Part shown: positions 19,731 through 28,922 of the stretch, one piece after another
How the letters are laid out: every line of letters begins with the position of its first letter
Numbering within the stretch: the first letter of the stretch is position 1
Assembly (NCBI GenBank): GCA_018662005.1
Contig: JABJHA010000027.1
Coordinates: forward strand, 1 to 64,000
Origin: Rhodospirillaceae bacterium
GTDB lineage: Bacteria > Pseudomonadota > Alphaproteobacteria > Rhodospirillales > JABHCV01
Direction of reading: 5' to 3'
DNA length: 64,000 nt
Made by a program: the position numbers and the translations under genes
The notes under the pieces: generated by a model
Seen by the model: the letters and a program-made list of their open reading frames with translations, nothing else
Database searches by the model: none
Told to the model about the DNA's origin: nothing

Positions 19731-21155
19731 CTATCCAAACAGCCTTAAAAAGCGGATCAGTTTTTTTGTCCGTGGGCCAAACAGGGCCTCCGTATAAAAA
19801 CTGCCCGCGGCCCGCTTGGAGACTTCGCCCAGAGTCGGATACGGGGCAATCATCGATGCGACATCGCCAATCTTCAATTTTCTCGACATCGCCAGAACCC
19901 ACATCTGAATGAGTTCACCGGCGTGGGCCCCGGCGATTCCGACACCAAGGATATGGCCCTTGCGGTTCGTCACAACCTTGATCAGGCCATCGGTCAGGCG
20001 CTCTGCCTGGGCTCGGTCATTTTCCGCGAAGGGCCAGGTCAAGACTTTGATATCATTCTGTTTTTTTCTAGCCTCATCTTCTGTTAATCCGACCTGGGCC
20101 AACTCCGGCGCGGTATAGGTGACCCATGGGGTAGCCCGCATATCGGCCTTGGCGGGTAACCGGAACAAGGCGTTACGGATGACAATACCGGCGTGATATC
20201 CGGCAACATGGGTAAACTGGAACCCGCCGGCGACATCACCAATGGCAAAAATTTTCTTGTTGGAAGTGCGCAGTCTGGCATCAACGGTAATGCCCATGGG
20301 GGAATGCTCGACGCCGGCTTTTTCCAGATCCAAAGAACCCACATTGGGCCTGCGACCGGCGGCAACGAGAAGGTCAGAACCTTCGATTGTTTCCTCCGCG
20401 CCATCTTTTTCAATGATCACGGCAACCCCGGCGGGCGTCTTCTCGACGCCGACAACCTTAATGCCTTCGATGATGGTGATACCGTCCTGATCCAAAGCCC
20501 GGCGCACCACGGCGACCAGTTCCGAATCATCCTTGGGCATGATCGCGAACATTTCCAGGACCGTCACCTTGCAGCCCAAATGACGATGGGCCTGGGCCAT
20601 CTCGATGCCAATAGGACCGCCGCCAATAACGACAAGGTGGTCAGGTAGAACAGGGCCGTTAAAAATAGTTTCGTTGGTCATGTAAGGAACCTGATCCAGT
20701 CCCTTGATCGGTGGCACAAAAGCGTGCGAGCCGGTGGCGATAACGAAACGTCGGGCCCGCACGGTGGTCTCACCGGCAACCACTTCACCGGGTCCCGTAA
20801 AGCAGGCTTCGGCCTCAATCACCTTAACGCCCATCCCTTCAAAGCGTTCAACCGAATCGTTGGGGGCAATGGCGGCGATGGTATCGCGGATATGGCCGTA
20901 GACTTTTTCCGAACTGATCTCGGGTTTACCGCCATTGACGCCGAAATCCGCAGCGTGCTCAAAAGCCTTGGCCGCGTGACCGGCGGCCAATAGCGCCTTC
21001 GAGGGAACACAGCCGTAATTCAGACAATCGCCACCCATCAAACCCTTTTCGATAAGAGCCGTCGAAGCGCCCATCTGTTGGGCCCCGGCGGCCACCGACA
21101 GGCCGCCTGAACCGGCGCCGATGATGCATATATCAACCTTCACATGCTCTGCCAT
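19731..21155 (-). CDS. FAD-dependent pyridine nucleotide-disulfide oxidoreductase, MerA/Lpd-like
   Basis: A 474-residue flavoprotein of the class I disulfide reductase family. The FAD-binding Rossmann motif is GAGSGGLSVAAGAQ, the redox-active cysteine pair lies in GGDCLNYGCVPSKAL, and the NAD(P) site is VIGGGPIGIEMAQ. The second FAD block is FAIGDVAGG. Where lipoamide dehydrogenases have HAHPT, this protein reads APYPTLGE, with Tyr at the catalytic His position as in mercuric reductases. The C-terminal vicinal Cys pair of MerA is absent (the end is IRFLRLFG), so mercury reduction is unlikely. It follows a TVP38-family gene, a pairing seen in many bacteria. Its substrate is unknown. Confidence 0.88.
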   Translation of the reverse strand: MAEHVKVDICIIGAGSGGLSVAAGAQQMGASTALIEKGLMGGDCLNYGCVPSKALLAAGHAAKAFEHAADFGVNGGKPEISSEKVYGHIRDTIAAIAPNDSVERFEGMGVKVIEAEACFTGPGEVVAGETTVRARRFVIATGSHAFVPPIKGLDQVPYMTNETIFNGPVLPDHLVVIGGGPIGIEMAQAHRHLGCKVTVLEMFAIMPKDDSELVAVVRRALDQDGITIIEGIKVVGVEKTPAGVAVIIEKDGAEETIEGSDLLVAAGRRPNVGSLDLEKAGVEHSPMGITVDARLRTSNKKIFAIGDVAGGFQFTHVAGYHAGIVIRNALFRLPAKADMRATPWVTYTAPELAQVGLTEDEARKKQNDIKVLTWPFAENDRAQAERLTDGLIKVVTNRKGHILGVGIAGAHAGELIQMWVLAMSRKLKIGDVASMIAPYPTLGEVSKRAAGSFYTEALFGPRTKKLIRFLRLFG

Positions 21156-21164
21156 AAGTTTGTC

Positions 21165-21896
21165 CTAAGTATCCGATTTAATGAATTTTTTATAAATCAC
21201 CGGAATCAATGCCAGTGCCGCAAGGCCGATGATCGGGATGAGAATTTCCGGAGCCAGAATAAGCCCCAGATCAGGTTCACCCCCACCTTCAAAGACCATG
21301 CCCAACCCGTTTCCAACGCTGGCGTAAACAAGGGCCCCCGGGATCATTCCGAAAAAAGTGCCCAGCACATAAACCCGCAGCGAAACATTCAGGAAAGCCG
21401 GCACCAGATTGACCAGCCAGAACGGGAACAGCGGAACCAGCCTGAGCACCAGCATGTAGCTCAACTGGTTCTCCTTAAAGCCCGCCTCCATTTTGGTAAC
21501 CGCCGCCCCGCACTTGGCGCGAAGGACATCGGCAAAGGCGAAACGGGCGGCCAGAAAAACCATTGTCGCACCGGCCGACGCCCCGGCAAGGGAAAGAAAG
21601 CCACCAGCCACGGTGCCGAACATAAAACCGCCCGCCAGAGTCATCCACAGGCCGACAGGCACTGAAAGGCCACTGAGAACGGCGTAAGAAGCGACAAAAC
21701 TCAGGGTCGCTATGAGAAAATTCTCATCACGCCAGTGCATCAACAGGTCGCGGTTGTCTTTGAGCGCCTGAAACGACAGATATTGATCCAGCCCAAGCCA
21801 GAAAAAAGAAATAAATCCGGCAACCATGACGACCAGCGGCAACAATTTTTTAACGGAGAACGTCTCCCCTGTTGTCTGGGTATCCGGCTGGTCCAT
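21165..21896 (-). CDS. TVP38/TMEM64 (DedA superfamily) membrane protein
   Basis: A 243-residue protein with about six membrane spans. The VTT/SNARE-associated domain is visible in GLSVPVGLWMTLAGGFMFG, followed by GASAGATMVFLAARFAF, and the conserved LRLVPLFPFWLVNLVPAFL. The family is linked to lipid scrambling and membrane homeostasis. I chose the ATG at 21894-21896, because CAGGA stands nine bases before it but directly abuts the ATG three codons upstream. It heads the tight unit with the flavoprotein, sensor kinase and tam. Confidence 0.88.
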   Translation of the reverse strand: MDQPDTQTTGETFSVKKLLPLVVMVAGFISFFWLGLDQYLSFQALKDNRDLLMHWRDENFLIATLSFVASYAVLSGLSVPVGLWMTLAGGFMFGTVAGGFLSLAGASAGATMVFLAARFAFADVLRAKCGAAVTKMEAGFKENQLSYMLVLRLVPLFPFWLVNLVPAFLNVSLRVYVLGTFFGMIPGALVYASVGNGLGMVFEGGGEPDLGLILAPEILIPIIGLAALALIPVIYKKFIKSDT

Positions 21897-22147
21897 GTAT
21901 GTCATTCCTGGAATCTTGTTAACAACTTGAAAACAATAGCAAACTTTACCCCAAAGACGACAATCGATCAGCTTTTTTCGGGCGCTTCCTTTATAAATTG
22001 CCACTCCCGGGCCTTGCCAGTCACCTTTACGTTACCGCCAGGTTACCGGCCCGTCCCGGAAAATAAGGGATAAAGGCGCAGATGGCGTTGACTTCCCCCC
22101 GCCAAGACCCTATACACCGGGCTTGTTTTTTGACGGGAGTGAACCCT

Positions 22148-22282
22148 TTGAAACGTACTTATCAACCTAGCAGGCTTGTCCGCAAGCGTCGGCATGGCTT
22201 TCGTAGCCGTATGGCCACCGTTGGCGGCCGCCGTGTTCTTGCAAACCGCCGGGCCAGAGGCCGCAAGCGCCTTTCTGCTTGA
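22148..22282 (+). CDS. rpmH: 50S ribosomal protein L34
   Basis: A 44-residue basic protein of the large ribosomal subunit near the exit tunnel. The sequence [18 protein letters not shown], then [20 protein letters not shown], is the L34 signature. The start is a TTG at 22148; GGGAG lies about 8 bases upstream. An in-frame GTG at 22139 would add three residues. Its TGA overlaps the TTG of rnpA, giving coupled translation. Confidence 0.96.
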   Translation: MKRTYQPSRLVRKRRHGFRSRMATVGGRRVLANRRARGRKRLSA

Positions 22283-22647
22283 GCCTTAGTCTCGTGTCTG
22301 CAATTCCACGCCTAAAGCGCCGTCCTGAATTTCTGAAGGTCGCCGCCACCCGGCGTAAGTGGGTCGCGTCGGGACTGATTGTACAGTCGCGTCCGCGCCC
22401 CGACGAAGAGACGGACATCAGGCAAGCACGCGTTGGCTTTACGGTCAGCCGCAAGGTCGGCAACGCGGTTGCCCGTAACAGGGTCCGCCGCAGACTAAGA
22501 GCCGCCGCCGAAAACGTGATGACAGAACACGCCCAACCGGGTATGGATTTCGTTATCATCGGACGCAGGAATTCGCTGAAAAGATCGTTTTCTGATCTGG
22601 AAGACGATTTAACGACGGCCTTGAAAAAGCTGGATGCCTATCAATAA
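22279..22647 (+). CDS. rnpA: Ribonuclease P protein component
   Basis: A 122-residue protein that binds the RNase P RNA and helps mature tRNA 5' ends. The signature [24 protein letters not shown], only partly quoted here as [17 protein letters not shown], is intact, as is the preceding [12 protein letters not shown]. The TTG start at 22279 overlaps the rpmH stop by four bases. The RNA component itself is not in this window. Confidence 0.95.
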   Translation: MSLSLVSAIPRLKRRPEFLKVAATRRKWVASGLIVQSRPRPDEETDIRQARVGFTVSRKVGNAVARNRVRRRLRAAAENVMTEHAQPGMDFVIIGRRNSLKRSFSDLEDDLTTALKKLDAYQ

Positions 22648-22661
22648 AGACTACCGGGGTT

Positions 22662-22964
22662 TTGGATTTGAAAAAGCTGGCAGGTTTTCCCGATAACGCG
22701 CTGTGGCATTTGCCCAGACGCATCGCCACGAGCCTGGTCCGCGGCTATCAGTTGCTGATCTCGCCGGTGTTGCCGGGCAGTTGCCGCTTTTATCCATCCT
22801 GCTCCAGCTACGCCATGGACGCTTTTAGCCATCACGGTTTTGTCAAAGGGGCGTGGCTCGCCTTAATCCGTATTGGCCGTTGCCATCCCTGGGGCGGAGA
22901 GGGTTTTGATCCGGTTGCCGGTTCCAGCCTTGACTGCCATCACCATAATCACAAACCAGTTTGA
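22662..22964 (+). CDS. yidD: Membrane protein insertion efficiency factor YidD
   Basis: A 100-residue inner-face membrane protein that assists YidC/Sec insertion. The conserved core is GYQLLISPVLPGSCRFYPSC followed by SSYAMDAF, and later RIGRCHPWGGEGFDPV, all typical of YidD. Starts at TTG 22662 or TTG 22668 both read in frame, and no strong ribosome binding site separates them. It lies between rnpA and yidC, the standard order. Confidence 0.93.
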   Translation: MDLKKLAGFPDNALWHLPRRIATSLVRGYQLLISPVLPGSCRFYPSCSSYAMDAFSHHGFVKGAWLALIRIGRCHPWGGEGFDPVAGSSLDCHHHNHKPV

Positions 22965-22990
22965 CCTTTAAGATGACGGAAAAATAATCA

Positions 22991-24763
22991 ATGAACGATA
23001 ATCGTAATCTTATTCTGTCGATCGTCTTTTCCGTCGTCATTCTGGTCAGCTATGAGTTTTATAATTCCTGGCGCTATCCAGATGCGACGATCCCCCTGGG
23101 AGATGAGAGAACCGCCACGGACACAACGACGCCAACCCCTGCGCCTCAGGCCCCGTCCACAGTTCCCGGCACAACCGGCAATGCAAATTTAAACGCTCCC
23201 TCGATTCCCGGCAGCGCAGCACCCACGGCTGCCGAAGCTCAGATGGCCGGTCGCGCCGATTTGCTTGAAAAAAGCGCCCGTGTCAAAATTAACTCGCCGC
23301 GTCTGCATGGTTCGCTGTCGCTTGTTGGCGGACGCCTTGATGACCTGACCTTGTCGGACTATCACGAGGAACTGGACAAATCGAGCCCGGCCATTGTACT
23401 GCTCTCACCCAGCGGTGCCGAAGGTGCCTATTTCACTGACTACGGCTGGGTTGGTGAAGGGATCAGCTTACCCAATTCAGAAACCCTGTGGAGCGCCACC
23501 TCGCAAACGTTAAATCCGGAAAAACCGGTGACCCTGTCATGGGACAATGGCGAGGGACTGGTTTTCAAACGCACCTACACCATTGACGACGGTTACATGT
23601 TCACGGTTACCCAGGCGGTCGAAAACAACAGCGGCAAGCCTGTCACCCTGCATCCCTACGCCCTGATGTCACGTCATGGCCTGCCGGAAGTCACCGGTTT
23701 TTACATTCTTCATGAAGGCCTGTTGGGTGTCTTTGATGAAACCCTGCAGGAAGTCGATTATGACGATATGCAGGAAACCAATTCGGTTCAGAACAAGACC
23801 ACCGGCGGCTGGCTGGGCATTACCGACAAGTACTGGCTGGTGGCCCTTGTCCCCGACCAGAAAACACCGATCACATCGCGCTTTACCTATCGCAACGATC
23901 AGGGTCTTGAAAAGTTTCAGGCTGACTTCCTGGGCCAACCTGTATCCATCGCGGCGGGTGCCAGCGGGGCTGTCACCAGTCACCTGTTCACCGGCGCCAA
24001 GGAAGTCAAATTGCTGGACCGTTACGAGGCAGATATCGGTATCGCCCGTTTCGACCTGGCCATCGATTTTGGCTGGTTCTATTTCCTGACCAAACCGATC
24101 TTCTACACCATGATTTTCATCAACGAGCATGTCGGCAACTTCGGCATCGCCATTTTGCTGCTGACAGTTCTGATCAAGCTGTTGTTCTTCCCGCTTGCCA
24201 ACAAGTCCTACACGTCCATGAGCAAGATGAAAAAATTGCAGCCCGAAATGGTCAAGCTGCGCGAACGCTTCGGTGACGACAAGACCAAGCTCAATCAGGA
24301 AATGATGGCCCTGTACAAGCGCGAGAAAGCCAATCCGGCGTCCGGTTGTCTGCCGATGTTGGTGCAGATTCCGGTGTTCTTCTCGCTCTACAAGGTTTTG
24401 TTCGTGACCATCGAAATGCGTCACGCGCCGTTCTTCGGCTGGATTCAGGATCTTTCAGCCCCCGATCCGACTGACGTCTTCAACCTGTTCGGCCTGATCC
24501 CGTGGGATCCTTCAACGGTGCTGCCCGAACCCCTGCTGGTTGGCGTGTGGCCGCTGATCATGGGCATTACCATGTTCTTGCAGCAGAAACTGAACCCGCA
24601 ACCCGCCGATCCGGTACAGGCCAAGGTCTTTATGTTCCTGCCGATCATGTTTACTTTCCTGCTGGCCCGCTTCCCCGCCGGTCTGGTCATTTACTGGGCC
24701 TGGAACAACCTGCTTTCCATCATTCAGCAAAAAGTCATCATGATAAAAATGGGCGTTAAATAG
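22991..24763 (+). CDS. yidC: Membrane protein insertase YidC
   Basis: A 590-residue inner membrane insertase. The first span (LILSIVFSVVILVSYEFY) is followed by a Pro/Thr/Ala-rich linker and a large periplasmic domain. The core has five spans: FGWFYFLTKPIFYTM, FGIAILLLTVLIKLLFFPL, PMLVQIPVFFSLYKV, GVWPLIMGITMFLQQKLNPQ and FLLARFPAGLVIYWAWNNL. The cytoplasmic hairpin between core spans 1 and 2 carries SYTSMSKMKKLQPEM, which is conserved. It is a little longer than E. coli YidC (548) because of the linker. It sits in the rpmH to argB group. Confidence 0.96.
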   Translation: MNDNRNLILSIVFSVVILVSYEFYNSWRYPDATIPLGDERTATDTTTPTPAPQAPSTVPGTTGNANLNAPSIPGSAAPTAAEAQMAGRADLLEKSARVKINSPRLHGSLSLVGGRLDDLTLSDYHEELDKSSPAIVLLSPSGAEGAYFTDYGWVGEGISLPNSETLWSATSQTLNPEKPVTLSWDNGEGLVFKRTYTIDDGYMFTVTQAVENNSGKPVTLHPYALMSRHGLPEVTGFYILHEGLLGVFDETLQEVDYDDMQETNSVQNKTTGGWLGITDKYWLVALVPDQKTPITSRFTYRNDQGLEKFQADFLGQPVSIAAGASGAVTSHLFTGAKEVKLLDRYEADIGIARFDLAIDFGWFYFLTKPIFYTMIFINEHVGNFGIAILLLTVLIKLLFFPLANKSYTSMSKMKKLQPEMVKLRERFGDDKTKLNQEMMALYKREKANPASGCLPMLVQIPVFFSLYKVLFVTIEMRHAPFFGWIQDLSAPDPTDVFNLFGLIPWDPSTVLPEPLLVGVWPLIMGITMFLQQKLNPQPADPVQAKVFMFLPIMFTFLLARFPAGLVIYWAWNNLLSIIQQKVIMIKMGVK

Positions 24764-24778
24764 CCCGAAAGATGACCG

Positions 24779-25420
24779 ATGACAGACACCGCCCCCTCTG
24801 CCGATAACGAATTCGGTCGCTGGCTGTTTTCCCAGTCCTGCAGCTTTGTCATCGGGGCTGTCAAACTGGATGACCTGCCGCAGGGCGAGATGGTGGAAAT
24901 CGCCTTTGCCGGACGCTCCAACGTCGGCAAGTCGAGCCTGATCAACGCCCTGACCAATCACAAGGATCTGGCCCGCACCTCCAACACGCCGGGGCGAACC
25001 CAGCAGCTTAATTTCTTTGATCTTGGCGGCAAGCTGATGATCGCCGACCTGCCCGGTTACGGTTATGCCCGTGCGCCCAGGGAAACTGTCCGTCAGTGGA
25101 CGGACCTTGTCGGCGACTACTTGCAGGGTCGCCCGCAATTACGCCGCACCTGTCTGCTGATTGATGGCCGCCACGGCATTAAAGACAGTGACCGCGAAGT
25201 CATGAAGATGCTCGACGACAGTGCGGTTTCCTATCAGGTGACGCTGACCAAGTGTGACAAGGTCAACGTGACAGAAATGGAAAAGCGGATCAGCGCCGTT
25301 GCCGAGGAACTTAAATCCCATGTCGCGGCCCATCCCGACCTGATCGTCACCTCGTCGATCAAGGGAGACGGGATCGAGAGCTTGCGCGCGGCCCTTGCAG
25401 CTTTGGTCAGTGAACGATAG
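24779..25420 (+). CDS. engB: Ribosome biogenesis GTPase EngB (YihA/YsxC)
   Basis: A 213-residue GTPase needed for late assembly of the large ribosomal subunit. All G motifs are readable: G1 GRSNVGKSS, G2 threonine in TSNTPGRTQQLNFF, G3 DLPGYGYA, G4 TKCDK and G5 SSIKGDG. The gene is 15 bases after yidC and 9 before argB, so it is part of the same run. Length is usual for the family. Confidence 0.95.
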   Translation: MTDTAPSADNEFGRWLFSQSCSFVIGAVKLDDLPQGEMVEIAFAGRSNVGKSSLINALTNHKDLARTSNTPGRTQQLNFFDLGGKLMIADLPGYGYARAPRETVRQWTDLVGDYLQGRPQLRRTCLLIDGRHGIKDSDREVMKMLDDSAVSYQVTLTKCDKVNVTEMEKRISAVAEELKSHVAAHPDLIVTSSIKGDGIESLRAALAALVSER

Positions 25421-25429
25421 ATTCTTCCG

Positions 25430-26341
25430 ATGAGTAAAAAAGACACATCCAATGACACGGACAAATGGCTGGCCCAGGCCCGCACCTTGTCCGAAGCGTT
25501 GCCCTATATGCGTCGCCATTCCGGCCAGACCCTGGTCATCAAGTATGGCGGTCACGCCATGGGCGATGAAGAACTGGCCAAGTTGTTCGCGCGCGACATC
25601 GTGCTTTTGCGGCAAATCGGCTCAAACCCGGTTGTCGTCCATGGTGGCGGTCCGCAAATCGGTGACATGCTCGACAGGCTGAAGGTCAAAAGCGAGTTTG
25701 TCGAAGGCTTGCGGGTCACCGACAAGGAAACCATCGATGTCGTCGAAATGGTCCTGTCGGGCAGCATCAACAAACAAATCGTCTCGTCCATCAACGCCGC
25801 TGGCGGTTTTGCTATTGGTTTGTCGGGCAAGGACGGCAACCTGATCGTCGCTGAGAAACTACGGCGCAGTAAGCGCGACCCGGATTCCAATATCGAGCGC
25901 ATTCTCGATCTGGGCCTGGTAGGCGAGCCCAAGGTCATCACCACCCATGTTCTCGATAATTTTGAAGAATCCGATATCACCCCGGTCATTGCGCCGATCT
26001 GCGTTAGCCCGAAAGGCGAAACCCTGAACGTTAATGCCGATACGGCAGCTGGCGCCATCGCCGCTGCCTTAAGCGCCAAGCGCCTGTTGATGCTGACCGA
26101 CGTCGTCGGTGTCCTTGATGGCGAAGGCAAGTTGATCCCTCATCTGGGCGTCAGTGAAGCTGAAAAACTGATCAAGGACGGGGTTATTGAAGGCGGCATG
26201 ATTCCAAAGGTCGAAACCTGCCTGAACGCCATTGAGCAAGGCGTCGACGGCGCGGTGATTATCGATGGGCGGGTGCCCCACGCCCTGCTTCTGGAACTGT
26301 TCACCGAACACGGTGCGGGAACACTGATTGAGCCCGACTAG
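25430..26341 (+). CDS. argB: Acetylglutamate kinase
   Basis: A 303-residue amino acid kinase that phosphorylates N-acetylglutamate, the second step of arginine synthesis. Key blocks are [57 protein letters not shown] and [13 protein letters not shown]. The ELLYMRR-like N-terminal helix ([14 protein letters not shown]) suggests an arginine-inhibited hexameric form, as in many alphaproteobacteria; this last point is inferred. It converges with a DUF2336 gene one base away. Confidence 0.96.
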   Translation: MSKKDTSNDTDKWLAQARTLSEALPYMRRHSGQTLVIKYGGHAMGDEELAKLFARDIVLLRQIGSNPVVVHGGGPQIGDMLDRLKVKSEFVEGLRVTDKETIDVVEMVLSGSINKQIVSSINAAGGFAIGLSGKDGNLIVAEKLRRSKRDPDSNIERILDLGLVGEPKVITTHVLDNFEESDITPVIAPICVSPKGETLNVNADTAAGAIAAALSAKRLLMLTDVVGVLDGEGKLIPHLGVSEAEKLIKDGVIEGGMIPKVETCLNAIEQGVDGAVIIDGRVPHALLLELFTEHGAGTLIEPD

Positions 26342-26342
26342 G

Positions 26343-27629
26343 TTACTTGGCCAGATCTTTCAAAAAATTAATCTGCCAGTTCATATCTTCTTCACTAAGC
26401 GGGTAATTTTCTCCGGCGGGCGTCGTCAAAACGTCTTCTCTGGGAATTTTACACATCCTCAGTTGCAGCTGTTCAACCAGCCATGGCTCTAAAGATGCCT
26501 TCCAGGCGATGGCGATGATAGCCTTGGCGCTGCGCGTGGAAATCGCGTGCATGACGGCTTTTTCTTCCAGTTCGGACATCACAACCAGGGCGGCGGCGGC
26601 AAAATCGCGTTCCCCTTTCTGCAATGCCTCGTTCAACCGGTCAGGGGTCAATCCGCCTTCATGATTAAGCTCCTTGACCATCTTCATCTTGGAAGGAGAA
26701 ATGGTTTCAATATCAGCTGACTCTTCATCATCCGGCTCGCTCTGCTCTTCTTCAAGACGACGGTTCACAATTGTCCGGACTTCATCGGCTGTCTCCTCGT
26801 CCAGATCTTTTCTGGCGGTCAAAATATCAAGCAGATTCCCGGCCACAAACCGGGCCAGACGGCCAGCCGCGCCGGCCGGCAATTTAGGACGGTGGGCAAG
26901 TGGTTCGTGCCAGGTTTCGTAATCAACAGCCCGGTCAATAAGGTTATTCAGGGTTTCCTCGCGGATTTGCGCGCTCTTGTTAGCAAGCAACGAAGTGATT
27001 GCTTCCTGATCATCACTGGCGGCAATGGCGGTGGAGACAGACTCACCCAAATCATGACGCCTTGAAACGGCGCCCAAAACCCCGCCGACCGGTTCATTTG
27101 CAATAATTTCCAGCAGGTCATCAACACTCAACACCGGTGAGAACTCAAGGATCGGCCCCGAAACCACCAGTTCCACATCACGGGCCAACTGGCGGATCAC
27201 TTCGGGCGGCGCATCGGCAACGTCTTTTAAGGTTTCGGCGAGAATTTGACGAACCCGGGTCATCTGGTCACGGGCCAGAATTTCAAGCGCCTCGTAAGTC
27301 ATTTTGCGAATGCTGTCTTGTTCGTCGGCGCTCAGGCCCGGGGCCAGCAGTGCTATTTTCTCGGCCATGCCAACGCGCACATCGTGATCTTCATCAACGA
27401 CAAGCAGAAGATCGGCCATGCGCGGCGTCGCAGCATTGGCTGCGATAGCGCGGCGAACGGCGGGGTCCTTATCCTCGGCCAGATAGTACAGCAATTCGGG
27501 CTTGACATCATCGCGCCCGGCAAGTTCCAGGCGCACATCCGCATCACCGTTTTGGGCCAGTTCCCTGGCCTTCTCGTAGGCCATGGGCTTTTTATTCGTC
27601 AAACCCTGAAGAATTTTTTTAATAACCAT
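26343..27629 (-). CDS. DUF2336 protein, second copy
   Basis: A 428-residue protein of the DUF2336/COG5330 family, found mainly in alphaproteobacteria and without an assigned biochemical role. The N-terminal half consists of HEAT-like helical repeats (KARELAQNGDADVRLELAGR, then PAVRRAIAANAATPRMADLL). The middle holds VELVVSGPILEFSPVLSVDDLLEII, conserved in the family. Acidic residues cluster near 300-310. It is a paralogue of the next gene, with the same domain order and many shared blocks (SGPILEFSPVL against AGPVLECSPVL, QIREETLNNLI against QIREETLDDLI). It lies 18 bases after its partner. Confidence 0.85.
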   Translation of the reverse strand: MVIKKILQGLTNKKPMAYEKARELAQNGDADVRLELAGRDDVKPELLYYLAEDKDPAVRRAIAANAATPRMADLLLVVDEDHDVRVGMAEKIALLAPGLSADEQDSIRKMTYEALEILARDQMTRVRQILAETLKDVADAPPEVIRQLARDVELVVSGPILEFSPVLSVDDLLEIIANEPVGGVLGAVSRRHDLGESVSTAIAASDDQEAITSLLANKSAQIREETLNNLIDRAVDYETWHEPLAHRPKLPAGAAGRLARFVAGNLLDILTARKDLDEETADEVRTIVNRRLEEEQSEPDDEESADIETISPSKMKMVKELNHEGGLTPDRLNEALQKGERDFAAAALVVMSELEEKAVMHAISTRSAKAIIAIAWKASLEPWLVEQLQLRMCKIPREDVLTTPAGENYPLSEEDMNWQINFLKDLAK

Positions 27630-27647
27630 TAGCGCATACCGGCAACA

Positions 27648-28922
27648 TTATCGTCCCGTCTTGTTAACTCTCGTATTGAAGTAAGCGAGCTGCCAAACCA
27701 TTTCATCTTTGCCCATGGAATAACTACCCTCGGAAATCGTGTCGAGAATTTCCGTCGGGGCTATACCGGCCATGCGTTGTAAAATCATAGCCGCCATCTT
27801 GGCTGACAAGCCCGACTTCCATACCAGTGCCGTTACCCCCTTGGCGCTGTGGGATGAAAAAATTTTATGGGCCACCCCGATATCAACCCCGGCCCTGACC
27901 ACCAATGCGGCAAAGACAAACGGATGATCGTTGGCGTTCAGTGCCTTGCCGATAACATTGTCATCAAGCCGATCGGCCGCCAACAGGCGTTCGGCAACTT
28001 CAATGGGCGGGGCGACTTGCAGGAAGTCCAGCGCATGGACGGAAGAAGAGCTGTCCCCCTTGCCGCCGGTTGATATACGGTGATGGACCATTGATTTCAC
28101 CGCTTCCAGGGTCTCGTCGTCGAGGTCGTCGCGACCTGAAAGTTTTTCAAGCAAGCTATCGGCTACAAACTGGGCAAGCCGTGTTGCGGCCCCGCTTGGC
28201 AACTTTGGCCGACTGACCAGGGGGGCGTGCCACAGCTCAAAGCTGTCGGCCTTGGCGATCAAATCATCCAGGGTTTCCTCGCGAATTTGCGCCGTGCCGT
28301 TACCCAGCAGGTCGGCAATCGCCTCTTCATCATTGGTCGCAACGATGGCCTCGGAAACCCCTTCGCCGACGCCCTGACGCTTAGATATGGCATTTAATCC
28401 CCCCTTCACGGTGCCCAGGGAGATAATCTCGATCAGATCCTCGTCATTGAGAACCGGGGAGCATTCCAGCACCGGCCCGGCGACAGCCAGTTCTCCATCC
28501 ATGGCCAGATGTTTGATCACGTCCGCCGGGGCATTGGTGACATCTTTCAGGGTCTCTGAAAGAATTTGCCGGACCTTGGTAATTTCATCCTTGGCCAGCA
28601 GGGTCAGGCTCTCATGGGTGCTCTGTCGCAATTTGTCGCGCTCGTCATCGCTTAAATCAGGGGCGATGCGGGCCAGTTTTTCGGCCAGGCCAAAACGAAC
28701 CTCTTCATCTTCATCCTTGGCAAGAAGGGTGTGGGTTTGACGTGGTGCGTTGGCGTTGGCGGCGACTGTTCTGCGCACCTCGGGGGCGGCATCTTCGGCC
28801 AGAAAATACAAAATTTCGGCTTTAACATCGTCGCGAGCGGCAAGTTTGCGACGAACTTCCGGATCATGATCATGGGCCATATCGCGCGCTTCGTCATAAC
28901 TTAAGGGAACCTTATTGTTCAT
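27648..28922 (-). CDS. DUF2336 protein, first copy
   Basis: A 424-residue DUF2336 protein made of HEAT-like helices (YDEARDMAHDHDPEVRRKLA, APEVRRTVAANANAPRQ). It resembles the following gene along its whole length, so the pair arose by tandem duplication. Its start codon directly abuts the stop of the diguanylate cyclase gene, which implies co-transcription. HEAT repeats usually bind other proteins, so a role in signalling from the cyclase is possible but not shown. No catalytic motif is visible. Confidence 0.85.
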   Translation of the reverse strand: MNNKVPLSYDEARDMAHDHDPEVRRKLAARDDVKAEILYFLAEDAAPEVRRTVAANANAPRQTHTLLAKDEDEEVRFGLAEKLARIAPDLSDDERDKLRQSTHESLTLLAKDEITKVRQILSETLKDVTNAPADVIKHLAMDGELAVAGPVLECSPVLNDEDLIEIISLGTVKGGLNAISKRQGVGEGVSEAIVATNDEEAIADLLGNGTAQIREETLDDLIAKADSFELWHAPLVSRPKLPSGAATRLAQFVADSLLEKLSGRDDLDDETLEAVKSMVHHRISTGGKGDSSSSVHALDFLQVAPPIEVAERLLAADRLDDNVIGKALNANDHPFVFAALVVRAGVDIGVAHKIFSSHSAKGVTALVWKSGLSAKMAAMILQRMAGIAPTEILDTISEGSYSMGKDEMVWQLAYFNTRVNKTGR

